Origin: Ascarosepion bandense
Lineage: Eukaryota > Mollusca > Cephalopoda > Sepiida > Sepiidae
DNA: 64,000 nt
Assembly (NCBI GenBank): GCA_037127315.1
Contig: JBBBDQ010000346.1
Coordinates: 5,262,001-5,326,000, forward strand
Direction: 5' to 3'
The position numbers and the translations under genes are program-made. The notes under the pieces are model-generated. The model made no database searches. It worked only from the letters and a program-made list of their open reading frames with translations, and was not told the DNA's origin. Below, piece after piece: positions 21,707 through 32,588 of the stretch. Position 1 is the first letter of the stretch; every line of letters starts with the position of its first letter.

Positions 21707-22480
21707 ATTAACTAAATTGCAAACATTGTGTCTGCTTATTTTTATTAAAATCTGTTCATAATCACAGATAATCTTTCGCGTATTTTAATTGAAAGATATC
21801 AGAAATGAATTGTAACGTTGACATGTTATTATCATTCATTTCTCAATGTACCCAAGTGCATTCAATCTCTTTACGAGATCATCTTCAGGGGTGTGAGTTA
21901 TGATAACATCTATAACAGCATTCCTGTCTACATTCACAATATAAAAAAATAATGATCGATGACAGAACTAATATGCAACTAGTAATCAACAGAAGCAAAT
22001 TACAGATTCTCGAGGCAATATTCATTAAAACATTAAGCTGTCAATTAATAGAATCAGCTATGAACACTGTAGTAATATTCTAAACTGTAAAAAGAACAGT
22101 TTTTTTATGCTTTAACACGTACCATGACATCACAATATATAAAAAATTCCATTTTGGTTAATTTTCGCGTTCTAATGAACGTTAGCAATTTGTCAAACAT
22201 TATATTTGAAGTAGAAAAAAAATTACAGTAATTTTAGCAACAGAGTTTTGCGATTATTTTACCATAACTCACAGCTCTGAAGATGATCTCAGAAAGAGGT
22301 TGAAAGAACTGGGATACATTCAGAAAATGATGATAACATCTGTCAACTTTGCAGCTCATTTCTGATATCTTTCAAGTATAATAAGCGAAAGATTATTCGT
22401 GAGTATGAACGGAACTTACTAAAACTAGACAGATATAATGTTTTTAATTTATTTAATCTGACATGTCTAAAAGAAAATTT
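21706..22480. mobile_element. Penelope-like element remnant with inverted arms
   Basis: The block 21706-21905 recurs as reverse complement at about 22262-22480 with moderate divergence. Between the arms, 21990-22055 encodes SKLQILEAIFIK in a plus-strand frame, the same C-terminal motif as in the Penelope-like protein at 1778-2104. Each arm has a hammerhead-like CTGAAGA, hairpin, GAA series (minus strand at 21882-21888, plus strand at 22277-22283). A related copy lies at 61905-62480. Confidence 0.65.
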
Positions 22481-22501
22481 GCTGCCTAAATACACAGATA
22501 T

Positions 22502-22559
22502 TATATATATATATGTATTAACGACCTTAAAGGCAAATATCGCTATACAGAAAAATGAA

Positions 22560-22603
<44 letters not shown>

Positions 22604-22645
22604 TAACGACCTTAAAGGCAAATATCGCTATACAGAAAAATGAAG

Positions 22646-22678
<33 letters not shown>

Positions 22679-22719
22679 TAACGACCTTAAAGGCAAATAT
22701 CGCTATACAGAAAAATGAA

Positions 22720-22757
<38 letters not shown>

Positions 22758-22799
22758 TAACGACCTTAAAGGCAAATATCGCTATACAGAAAAATGAAG

Positions 22800-22824
<25 letters not shown>
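22502..22824 (+). repeat. Tandem repeat of about 80 bp with internal (TA)n
   Basis: The unit GTATTAACGACCTTAAAGGC plus AAATATCGCTATACAGAAAA recurs at 22515, 22600, 22675 and 22754, separated by TA runs of different length. The conserved parts are identical, so amplification was recent and only the TA part varies. Confidence 0.95.
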
Positions 22825-22830
<6 letters not shown>

Positions 22831-22839
22831 AAAAACTTA

Positions 22840-23570
22840 TGAAAATTGTCTAATGCGAGCCTACGGCGTGTAACTAACATTTAACATGCAGTGTTGATTC
22901 CAATATAACATTTAACATGCAGTGTTGATTCCAATATCCACGCTGCAAATATGTCCAAAAACTTTATTTCTGATATAAAACACCCTTTCCCCAGAAATAG
23001 AGCTGTGGCTTGCTACTGCTTTATCAGGACGAAATAGTTCCATGAAACTTTGCACCTCACACCACTTTGAACAGATTTAACAGATCAAAGAACGAGGAAG
23101 ATCCTCCCTTCCTACCTCTTGCTCTGATGTCATTTTCTCTATAATTGCTCGTGTTATCGCGGGTTTGTGTGCTCGTCGCTGGAAACGCAGTTTATCCCAC
23201 CAGGCGTTTTTTTGTTGGGATAATTTATTCGTTAACCGATCTGATCGTTAATGTGGGCGTGTGTGAATGCACACCGAAAAGGAAAAGTGCTCGATGAAAT
23301 AGAATATGGCAGAGATTTGCAAATTGCAAATTAAATTTCTGGTGCAAAGTGACACATTACAACTGTCAGTTTCATGCATTGCCTGTAACCTTCAGGCGGT
23401 CAGCGTTAAAGCATTAAACTGACAGTAGTGGCCGGTTACTATGCAGCAGAAATTCAATTCGTAGTTTATATATCACTTGCATAAAAGCAAGTAATATTAA
23501 TAATGATAACAGCAATAAATTTACACTTTAAACAAAATGTTCACCGCTTATCGCATTTTTTCTTATATAT
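22840..23570. other. Uncharacterised stretch with a 31-bp tandem duplication
   Basis: AACATTTAACATGCAGTGTT plus GATTCCAATAT occurs twice in a row at 22877-22937. No other assignment. Confidence 0.5.
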
Positions 23571-23572
23571 AT

Positions 23573-23790
23573 ATATCCTGCTGGATAGCACACATTTTCG
23601 CAATAAAGTTTATCGTAAAATAATCAAGCCGGTAGATATAAATATAAAAAACTGTTTAATTAAAAACAGAATATTTACTTAAATACGAGTATCGGCAAAA
23701 ATAATGTTCAAAATATTTCATTACAAATTGTCGGTTGCTTATAACCAAGTTTCATTAAAATTCGTTAATTTCCGTAACATGTTTACATTT
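23573..23790 (+). mobile_element. tRNA-headed SINE (family E), 5' truncated
   Basis: It starts at the last bases of the tRNA-like head (CCTGCTGGATAGCA) and contains the family body: TTATCGTAAAATAATCAAGC, CGGTAGATATAAATATAAAA and ACTGTTTAATTAAAAACAGA. It extends to the CGTTAATTTCCGTAACATG end, which also bounds the copy at 63325. Confidence 0.75.
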
Positions 23791-23889
23791 GTTGACATTT
23801 ACGATACATTTCAGAGCAGATATGGTTTGTTTACGGTAGATCGAAAATTGTGTTATATAAGCATGATAAAAACCTTGTCTGATCAAGAG

Positions 23890-23985
23890 GCTATTCATGG
23901 TCGAGTGGTTAAGACAGTACCAGATCAAATGGTAGCTTTCCCCTATGTAAATAGGGGTCGCAGGTTCGAATCCTGCTGAATAGCA
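23890..23985 (+). tRNA. Type II tRNA-like SINE head, UCA anticodon position
   Basis: A full cloverleaf can be drawn by eye: acceptor GCTATTC(A) with (T)GAATAGC, D arm GTC..GAC around GAGTGGTTAA, anticodon stem TACCA/TGGTA with loop GATCAAA, a 7-bp variable arm CCCCTAT/ATAGGGG, and T arm GCAGG/CCTGC with TTCGAAT. Boxes A and B of pol III are intact. The loop puts TCA at the anticodon, but base 33 is A and not the near-universal T. It is a SINE head and not a lone gene, because the same body follows here and in other copies. Confidence 0.6.
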
Positions 23986-24108
23986 CACATTTTCGCAATA
24001 AAATTTATCGTAAAATAATCAAGCCGGTAGATATAAATATAAAATACTGTTTAATTAAAAACACAAATATCTACTTAAATACGCGTATCGTTCAAAATAA
24101 TTCATATA
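23890..24108 (+). mobile_element. tRNA-headed SINE (family E), most complete head
   Basis: The tRNA-like head is followed by ACACATTTTCGCAATAAA, then TTATCGTAAAATAATCAAGC and the AT-rich body down to about 24108. The upstream copy (23573-23790) lies in the same orientation, so the pair is a short tandem of the family. Confidence 0.75.
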
Positions 24109-24429
24109 TATAGTGAGTGAAAAGTAAGTTCCTATTTTAATATACTTAGAATTTATTTATTAAGTATATTTCTTACAAGAAATGAATATAAGAAGAAAAT
24201 GTTTAGTATGAAGTTTTATTTAAATTTCGATATGAGGACCAGATATAGTTACCGGCATCTTGAATGGCTCAGGAATCGTGTCAAATGATTAACCAGAAAC
24301 CCTTGTAGGATGGAAGACAACTATTTAGTCCTACTTAGGTCTAGTCGACGTTTTCTTTAACAGAGCCCAGAGAAGAAAACATACAGAGATTTAAGTCAGG
24401 AGTCCTGGTTGCCCAGTCATACATAAATT

Positions 24430-24435
<6 letters not shown>
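24109..24435. other. Uncharacterised stretch
   Basis: No recognised element before the TA run at 24436. Confidence 0.4.

Positions 24436-24484
<49 letters not shown>
24436..24484. repeat. (TA)n microsatellite
   Basis: About 24 TA units. Confidence 0.95.
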
Positions 24485-24487
<3 letters not shown>

Positions 24488-24511
24488 AACTGTTTAAATG
24501 TACAAAATTTG

Positions 24512-24709
24512 TATACTATTTTAAAAACAATGAAATTATTGACAGTCCCTAAGGCCCTTTTGTCCAACATCTCATCAAGAGAAAATCGTTGGAATTAAAA
24601 ATTAAACGAAAAGAACATCAAAGTAAATGAAGAGCAAAATTTTGTTTAATTCATAAATCCAACGATGTTGGACGAAAGGGCCTTAGAGACTGTGTTTTTA
24701 AAATAGTAT
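24512..24709. mobile_element. Small foldback element
   Basis: The left arm (24512-24572) and right arm (24664-24709) are reverse complements over ACTATTTTAAAAACA and CCTAAGGCCCTTTTGTCCAA, with a 15-nt insertion in the left arm and one mismatch in the latter. The 90-bp loop is not coding. A non-autonomous DNA element or a Penelope terminal piece would both fit. Confidence 0.6.
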
Positions 24710-24920
24710 ATATATATTAATAGAAATATAAAATTAGTCATTTAGCTGGTTAATGTTACATTCTGCACCTCTTCTTCGGATTTTCGTACTTGAACCTTTG
24801 TGTAATTATTCGGTCCACTCCTCGGAAGATATATCTTACTCAGTGTAAATCAACAGGGATGTCTACTTGAAAACGTTTATCCACTAAATAAGTTGTATTT
24901 GTCTATGCCTCGTCAGGATA

Positions 24921-25195
24921 CCATGCACCAGTGGTTATAAGCGTTAGTTAGTTCCAGTGACTTGATTTAATGAGTGGTGAGTTCAATACATGGCTGCAGC
25001 AGTGGTGAACAAATACCTTAGAGCGTTTACTTAACGGGACATAACTACGTAGCATCTGGTAGTGGGATCGCACATAGAGGAATTGTGTGCCCCGGTTATC
25101 GAAATAAATGATTCGGTTCAAAATTCCTGAAGAAGGCGAAACGTACAACGTCCGAGACGTCGTCAAAATGGCAAAAAAGATGAGGACAATTATGT
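24921..25195 (+). mobile_element. SINE family B, full copy
   Basis: A tRNA-like head carries a box A-like CACCAGTGGTTATAAGCG and a box B-like GAGTTCAATAC. The tail carries CTGAAGAAGGCGAAACG (from 25127) and GTCGTCAAAATGGCAA. Confidence 0.65.
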
Positions 25196-25224
25196 ATGGT
25201 TTATTGTATTAGTATATATTGTTG

Positions 25225-25544
25225 CGGATGTGCGTTGTGGTGCAGTGTATATTGGCTCGGAACAAGAAATCGGGGAGCCGAGTTCAATTCCAGCTGAATT
25301 CATTTCATTCACTTACGCGCAAATGCCCTTGGGAAATGTATTAATCCGTCTATTCCTTCCAGTTATGGGTTAAATAACAGGACAGATTGGGTTCTGTAGC
25401 CTTGGTCAGCAACCAGTCTACCGCAGAAAGCAATGGCAACCAACTGCGGGATAATCTTCTGCCCAGTCAGTCATATCTCTTTCTAGACATGATCACCCAA
25501 GCGTGTTTCACGTATGGCACTTAACTGTCTGACTGATATATTGT
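25225..25544 (+). mobile_element. SINE family A copy in left inverted arm
   Basis: Complete from GTTGTGGTGCAGTG to the CTTAACTGTCTGACTG tail. Confidence 0.9.
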
Positions 25545-26273
25545 TGTACTGAAATGAAGCCATCGCTTCCATAACTGTATTTATGAATAGAATCTGTGCT
25601 ACCCGACCGTGGGCTCAAAATCACAATAAATTTGTTACAAAACTTACGGAAAAACTTTCTTTCTTCGGTACAATCCTGAACCTAGTTCGAGACGGGTAAT
25701 AACTGAGTAGTAATAAAAAGAAGATGAAGTATTCTTATGTATAGGCAGTAGAACGAGAGGAGAAAAATCTACAGCTGTAGTTTGAATAAAATGTTTCGAT
25801 TTGATTTGATACACTGGACACGTGTATTAATTCGCATACACACATTTAAACAGATATTTACACGCATTTACATTTTAAGTAAACATCTATTGCTTTTATT
25901 ACACGTGGCACACATGTACCTAAACAGGCATGGGTTTTTCTACATTTATGAATAAGCATCTATTGCTTTATGAAACATGACACATATCTGTCCAATAAAC
26001 TCCTACGTAATCAATATACCGTCTGTTTTTTAAATAATAAAGTGAAACATGTTAGATTAAGGACACTTTTTTCCTACCTGATCATCATTTATTCTATACA
26101 AGACTTTAAAATCTACTTTCTCCGATTCCATGTGCCTGTGGCTTAGGTGAGTAGCGACTCCGGCTGACACCAAATTGATCGAGTTACGATCCCGGTGAGA
26201 AGCAAGTGGATGTATCTAGCAACACTGATGAGTTTTGATACAGCAAAACAGGCCTGTATGTGGATGACTAATT

Positions 26274-26305
<32 letters not shown>

Positions 26306-26726
26306 TATAATATTATCCTAATGGCAAGAATCGGCGTTTTATGCGTTATGCAATCATCAGCTGCTTATTTAAAAATGGCAGTTTAATAGATTTTAATTTA
26401 AGTTCACTTGATGTTACATTTAGATATAAATTTTAATTTAAAATGAAAATACAACATATTAAAACTAAAAAAAAAACGGGGAAAAAATCAAAGGGGCGTA
26501 AGTCATAAAACGTAAAAATTTAAATATTCAAATATTACATGTAGATAAAAAAAATTAAATTTTAACATTTTAAATAAAATAAAATAAAAAATAAAATAAA
26601 ATGAATATAAAAATTAAGAATTAAAGAAATTAGAATTAAAATTTAAAATTAGAAAAGTAGGGAGCATAAAAGAGCATAAAAGAGCATAAATTATTCACTA
26701 TTTCTGCACCGTCTCCACCCCTCTCG

Positions 26727-26762
<36 letters not shown>

Positions 26763-26871
26763 ATTTAAACAAGTATAAACATGCACGAGGGTACACATTG
26801 TTATATAAATATTTAGTACAGTGCTTAATGTAATATAACAGAGATATTAAGTACATAATATTCAGAACCTG

Positions 26872-26919
<48 letters not shown>

Positions 26920-27034
26920 CTTGAACCTGATCAACTGACTTTTCTTTTTCCTTTTTCTATTTATTTATTATTTTTCTTTCATTATCTTTTATTATTATTT
27001 ATATGTATGCATATACACTATTTACATTATTCGG

Positions 27035-27245
27035 GCTATTGTTGCCATTTGTACAATGTTTCGGCCGTTGTACATAGGAATTTCGATTTATTACAGTCGC
27101 TGGGGTATATCATTCTCATTCAAAGCCTCTTTTGGTAGTCATGAGTTATCTTCCGTTATTCAGCTTGGTATTGAACACACAACTCTTTGGGATCAAGTCA
27201 CTGGAACTAGCCAACGTCTATATCCACTGGGCCATGTGTCCTTAA
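27035..27245 (-). mobile_element. SINE family B, diverged copy
   Basis: Read on plus it goes from a GCCATTTGTACAATGTTTCG tail region to GATCAAGTCACTGGAACTAG and the tRNA-like head TCTATATCCACTGGGCCATG. It is clearly older than the copies in the arms. Confidence 0.55.
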
Positions 27246-28096
27246 GAACAACTGAATTTCTGGGACTTATAAACCTAATGTTCAGTAACCATATTGCAAT
27301 TTTTGATGTTAATGGTTTTCGTTAGAACTTTTTTACCAGAGCTCATATTGCAATTTTCGACACTAATGATTTTTCTCTGGAATTTCGTATTAATGGTTCC
27401 CATATTGTGTGCATCTCTATGCTTGGTCGGCTTTGGAGATTTTTGTTGCCTAACATATGTGCTGATTTAATTAGTTTTTTTTTGTCCTAGATCAGTTATT
27501 TATATTAGACATACTACTACTACTTTGAAAAAAAAATTAAATTTTACCTATCCAACCAAAGTGCAATAAAAAAATCATTTACTTACCCATAATTTGCAAA
27601 AGAAACGCTAAGAAAAATTTGGCTAAAATTCGAAAACAGCAGTTTAAATCACAATATCAAAAGCACCTTGCAATTACAGAGGTACTATATATAAAATACT
27701 TTTTCTATTATCAACTTTACATTATTTAACAATGGAAATAGAGGTTTGGAAATTTTTTGAAATAGACAGACGATCACACGATTTCCAGTCGCGCGCATCA
27801 AGTGATACTTTAAAAGAACGCTTCTTTTCAAAAACACAAAATAAATTACGTTACAGTCAAAACATGAAGATATAAATTAACAACATCGGAAATATAACAT
27901 CCTTGAGAATGGCCAATAGAGTGGCTGAATGAGCTTGGATCTTCAGTAATTAGGGAACATTTTTTATTCCTAATCTGCAGCAAAACGAAAACATATAAGA
28001 ATACTGTAAAAATTGAATAAAATTAATAAAATCTTCCTTGTCAGTCGTTTTTAACGAAATAAGTTTTATATGTACACACACACACACACACACACG

Positions 28097-28140
<44 letters not shown>

Positions 28141-28146
<6 letters not shown>

Positions 28147-28435
28147 GAAATTATAACATGGATATGTTATAATATCACTACAAATGTAGCTATTTTATTT
28201 CGACACTTATTGTGTATTGTCAAGTGATGTGGGTTATTTTAAATTGAATGGTTTTAAAAGGTTAAAAACAAGCAAAACCCCTTCAATCAGGGAGTCCTTG
28301 TTGTATGTTAAATGTGGACCAATCAGAGTAAAGCAACTTTTAATTTGAAGAATATGTGGGCAGACATAAAAATAATCTTGGGGGCAAGAAAAAAATAGTG
28401 ATATTAAAACATATCCGTGTTATCATTTCTGAATA
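28141..28435. mobile_element. MITE with about 38-bp terminal inverted repeats
   Basis: The left end TTCAGAAATTATAACATGGA and right end TCCGTGTTATCATTTCTGAA are imperfect reverse complements, extended inward by ATATCACT and AGTGATAT. TA lies outside each end, which fits a TA target duplication of the Tc1/mariner type. The 220-bp interior has no frame. Confidence 0.7.
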
Positions 28436-28529
28436 AATGTTATTAGCTCTACTTTGTATTGAGTACTTTTTTAAGAATAGTGTTTCTTTGGACAAGGAAT
28501 ATTATTCCATCCATACGTACCCTATACTT

Positions 28530-28597
<68 letters not shown>

Positions 28598-28820
28598 TTT
28601 CTGTTTTCTTTCTTATGGCATCATTTTTTGTCAATACGTCATCAGGACCGTTGGAAAAATTAAATAGCTCATAAAGACATTTTTTCACAGAAAAATAGTG
28701 AAAGAGGAGCACCATATTGGAAAATATTAAAACAAATGATTAGTAAAACAATTCGCGAATAAAAGAATAATATGTATTCCAAAAGAATATAAAAAGAAAA
28801 AAATTACAACCCTAAAAATA

Positions 28821-28882
<62 letters not shown>

Positions 28883-28885
28883 GAC

Positions 28886-29649
28886 AATTTATTGTGATTT
28901 TGAGCCCACGGTCGGGTAGCACAGATTCTATTCATAAATACAGTTATGGAAGCGATGGCTTCATTTCAGTACAACAATATATCAGTCAGACAGTTAAGTG
29001 CCATACGTGAAACACGCTTGGGTGATCATGTCTAGAAAGAGATATGACTGACTGGGCAGAAGATTATCCCGCAGTTGGTTGCCATTGCTTTCTGCGGTAG
29101 ACTGGTTGCTGACCAAGGCTACAGAACCCAATCTGTCCTGTTATTTAACCCATAACTGGAAGGAATAGACGGATTAATACATTTCCCAAGGGCATTTGCG
29201 CGTAAGTGAATGAAATGAATTCGTCTGGAATTGAACTCGGCTCCCCGATTTCTTGTTCCGAGCCAATATACACTGCACCATAACGCACATCCGCAACAAT
29301 ATATACTAATACAATAAACCATACATAATTGTCCTCATCTTTTTTGCCATTTTGACGACGTCTCGGACGTTGTACGTTTCGCCTTCTTCAGGAATTTTGA
29401 ACCGAATCATTTATTTCGATAACCGGGGCACACAATTCCTCTATGTGCGATCCCACTACCAGATGCTACGTAGTTATGTCCCGTTAAGTAAACGCTCTAA
29501 GGTATTTGTTCACCACTGCTGCAGCCATGTATTGAACTCACCACTCATTAAATCAAGTCACTGGAACTAACTAACGCTTATAACCACTGGTGCATGGTAT
29601 CCTCACGAGGCATAGACAAATACAACTTATTTAGTGGATAAACGTTTTC
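28886..29649 (-). repeat. 764-bp inverted duplication, right arm
   Basis: Reverse complement of 24869-25632 at exactly equal length. Differences by eye include one in CCTCACGAGG, one in CACCATAACGC and two in ATTCGTCTGG. It contains the mirrored SINE A (28977-29299) and SINE B (about 29325-29600). Confidence 0.95.
28977..29299 (-). mobile_element. SINE family A copy in right inverted arm
   Basis: Mirror of 25225-25544, from the CAGTCAGACAGTTAAGTGCC tail to the head ATACACTGCACCATAACGC. Confidence 0.9.
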
Positions 29650-29660
29650 ATATATATATG

Positions 29661-29726
<66 letters not shown>
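29650..29726. repeat. (TA)n and (TG)n microsatellite
   Basis: It starts exactly at the outer edge of the right inverted arm. Confidence 0.9.
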
Positions 29727-29729
<3 letters not shown>

Positions 29730-31550
29730 TGTGAACATATTCACTCTGAAGTGTATCCAGAATTTGAATAGTAACTTAAAAAGCCTAAAGTATAATAATA
29801 TTTCCTGACACCTCATCTAAATTGTCTCCTCCGGATCTTAGAACTTTTCTAGTCAATTTTCAAAATTTGTTTACAAAGTCTTCTTTCGGAATTTCGACCG
29901 GGTATCTAATCACCTAATATTTAGTCTCTTCCACTCATTGATATCTCTATTTCCCAGGTGAGTTTAGCTTTGAAATAAAAAAAGCCAGATATCGTAAAAA
30001 AGAATAAAAGACTGGCCGCTGATTTCATCGAAGCCAAACATATAAGGCAGACGCGTTGAGTTTTGCAAGTAATTGTTTCGTTAATTTAATGACATATAAG
30101 ATCTTGTTGGATTATTTAATGTCTAATAGAAAATCTTATCAAACAAAATTCATCTTGAATTAATAGAAAGGTAGATAAAGGCCTTGATTAAATAAGAGTT
30201 AAATTACTAGGCATAGGTCCGATTTAGAGTTGATTCAAGGGTAACCACAAGCCATATTTATACCTATGTCTGCAAGTAACTAGTCAGAAGTTTAGCCGTC
30301 TTTTGGTTTTTACTCTTCTGAAGGAAATCCAGTAATGTATTCTGTTCATTCAGTGACTTTTAACTGCTGACTGAAAAACCAAACGGGAGAGTGTCTGTTT
30401 ATACATTCACAATGTATAAACAATGTATGTCTTGTTTGGTTTCGGATTTACAAGGTCGATATTCAAAAGGGCTGGAAAATATCGAGAAAGAGCTAAACAT
30501 TTTCAGTTACCAAATCTGAACAATTATTAGGAATTTTTGTTGGTGAAAATCACCTCTTTCATTACACTTTGTTATAGCCATGTGTGTATCTTACTTTCCT
30601 GAAGGGGATGCACTAAGAGTATTCTAAACTAACATGTTAAGTGCAACGAAATGACTAATGTGATAGACAGCCTCCAAAAATGTTCATTTAGTGACTTTAC
30701 ATTGCTGACCGAAACACCCGATGTTAGAGTGTCTGCTTATGCATTTGCAATAAAGTTTGCTCTGATTGGTTTCTAATTTAAAAAAAAAACAAACTATTCA
30801 AACAAGATATTAACATGGATTAAAATAATTCGAGGAAGATTTTTTCTGTCTTTTTTTTTTAGAGGAGATCATTTTTTCAGCACCCCATCGTATGTATCTA
30901 TGTAGGCGGTTGAATGGAACTATACAATCGTCATCTTCCGTGTGAATTCGGATGATGCAATCAATAAGAAACAAGATTTGACAGATTCTCTGTTTTACTA
31001 ATCCATCACCAAAACATTAAAGAGAATTCATAGATATGATCAATATTTCCCTCAAATTTCTTTTCAAAACATTCAACCGCCGTTCTGAATCCAGTTCTAT
31101 TTATATACAGATTTACTTCTGCAGTCTTTGTTTCCTATACTGCATCTTCTTTTTTCTTTTTTTTTTATAAATTGAAAATTCTATTTTGTATAATCTTATC
31201 ATGTTTTATATGTTTTTTCTTTTCTCCTTCTCTCATCTGCCATTGGTTTTTAGAAACACAAAACAAGAAACCAATAGATTTTTTTTGCCTCTTTATTCTT
31301 TTATATCTCTCGAAAATTTCATTGAAAGCTTTTCGGATGCTTTATGTATTAAAAATCCCCCCCTGGAAATGGTTATAACGTCGCTTTGTAATTTTCTATA
31401 CGTGATACGTGAATAAAATAGCTACGAGTATTTTGGAAATAAAATTCCAACTGTAGAGATTTTGATTGTTACACCATGTGTCAAAAGAATATGAGCCCTC
31501 AAAATACTAAGTATGTCTGGCTATGAAGTATTTGCTATTAATCCGTCTAA
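29727..31550. other. Uncharacterised stretch with a diverged 150-bp direct repeat
   Basis: The parts 30300-30450 and 30610-30780 resemble each other around TTCATTCAGTGAC/TTCATTTAGTGAC and GAGTGTCTG. No gene was recognised; the two frames near 31172-31416 are short and phenylalanine-rich. Confidence 0.4.
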
Positions 31551-31833
31551 TATCAGTCAGTTAAGTGCCATACGAGATAGACGCTTTGGCGATCATATCT
31601 CGAAAGATGCATAACTTACCGGGCAGAAGATTATCCCACAGTAGGTTGCCATTAATATCAGCGGTAGACTGATTGCCGACCAAAGCTATAGAACCCAATC
31701 CGTCCTGTTATTTAACGCCTAACTGGATGAAAGAGACGGATTAATAGCTTTTCCAAGGTAATTTGCGCGTAAGTGAATGCAAGGAATTCAACAGGAATTC
31801 GAACTCGGCTCCCTGATTTCTCTGCGCCACAAT
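31551..31833 (-). mobile_element. SINE family A, diverged
   Basis: The tail ATCAGTCAGTTAAGTGCC and internal CCTGTTATTTAACGCC block are clear; the head is shortened near 31825. Confidence 0.8.
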
Positions 31834-32079
31834 TTTTATGCAAATATCTGTACACAAATAGTGTGTTATGAAATAAATAATTTCCCTTTTAGTTCAAATT
31901 ATTCTTCAAATAATAAAGTGGGAATATATTTTGTTCAGTATTTATCATTGTCAAGTACAACTCCACTTGTGATGGAAGTTGGGTAGACGGGACCCTTTGG
32001 GAGCCGCCCATGGTTGTGTCAGCACGAAGTCACATGTTATCATGACCAAGGGTATGCGTATTCTACATTTGATATTTAT

Positions 32080-32165
32080 CATTTGTACAATCTTATTCAA
32101 TATTCATCATTTATATGCATTTATTCAATATTCAATATTTATACAATTCTATTCAATATTTATGT
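32080..32165 (+). repeat. AT-rich minisatellite, first block
   Basis: Three or four units of TTCAATATTCATCATTTATA, the same type as 32590-34010, cut off by the element at 32166. Confidence 0.8.
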
Positions 32166-32588
32166 AGCTTTTGGATGAGTGCTTAGAACGTCTCTGACTA
32201 TGATGTCCAGGTTTGAATCTGACCATTGTTGATTTGTTAGTGAGATGACTTCTTGACTTTATCTATCTGGAAGAGGCGAGCCCAGCGAGCGGCACATTTG
32301 GAAAGTGCTTGAAAACCATACCACGGGTTGACTGAAGCCTTGTAAGCATTGACAGAAGCTTTTGGTTAGCACGAAGTCACAAGTCATCGTAACCGAGAGT
32401 TTGAACATCCTGGCTTTGTTCACATTAGATAACGCGCTCTCTCCCAGAAACTGTAGCTAAGGTCCGCCCAGCATAAACCACAGCTGTGCTTTCTGAGTTT
32501 TAAATACAAATGTACCTGAGCCGGCGTCTGCAACAGGGCTTAGCTAACTGCCCTCAAAGACAGTTATCCTTGAATACGATTAGCCAGA
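32166..32588 (+). mobile_element. Possible tRNA-derived SINE (family F)
   Basis: It opens with a box A-like TGGATGAGTGCTTAGAACG and a box B-like GGTTTGAATCT 30 bp later, then a GC-richer body. A piece of its body, GCACGAAGTCACA, also appears at 32022, so part of a second copy (about 31985-32060) precedes the minisatellite. It seems to have landed inside the minisatellite. Confidence 0.5.

Larger units (their letters stand above)
24869..25632 (+). repeat. 764-bp inverted duplication, left arm
   Basis: This is the reverse complement of 28886-29649 with only a few mismatches. It contains one SINE B copy (24921-25195) and one SINE A copy (25225-25544). A 72-codon frame on the minus strand is mirrored exactly in the other arm, but has no domain. 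Confidence 0.95.
25633..28885. other. 3.25-kb spacer between the inverted arms
   Basis: AT-rich and non-coding. It holds TA runs (26274-26300, 26730-26760, 26877-26916), CA/TA runs (28073-28142), TA runs (28530-28585, 28828-28879), an old SINE B (27035-27245) and a MITE (28141-28435). No transposase or other gene is visible, so I see no evidence that the arms are terminal repeats of one transposon. Confidence 0.6.

Noticed and set aside
24948..29570. Identical 72-residue frames in both inverted arms, possibly a conserved small protein
   Set aside because: The identity comes from the recent inverted duplication; the frame lies across a SINE and has no domain.
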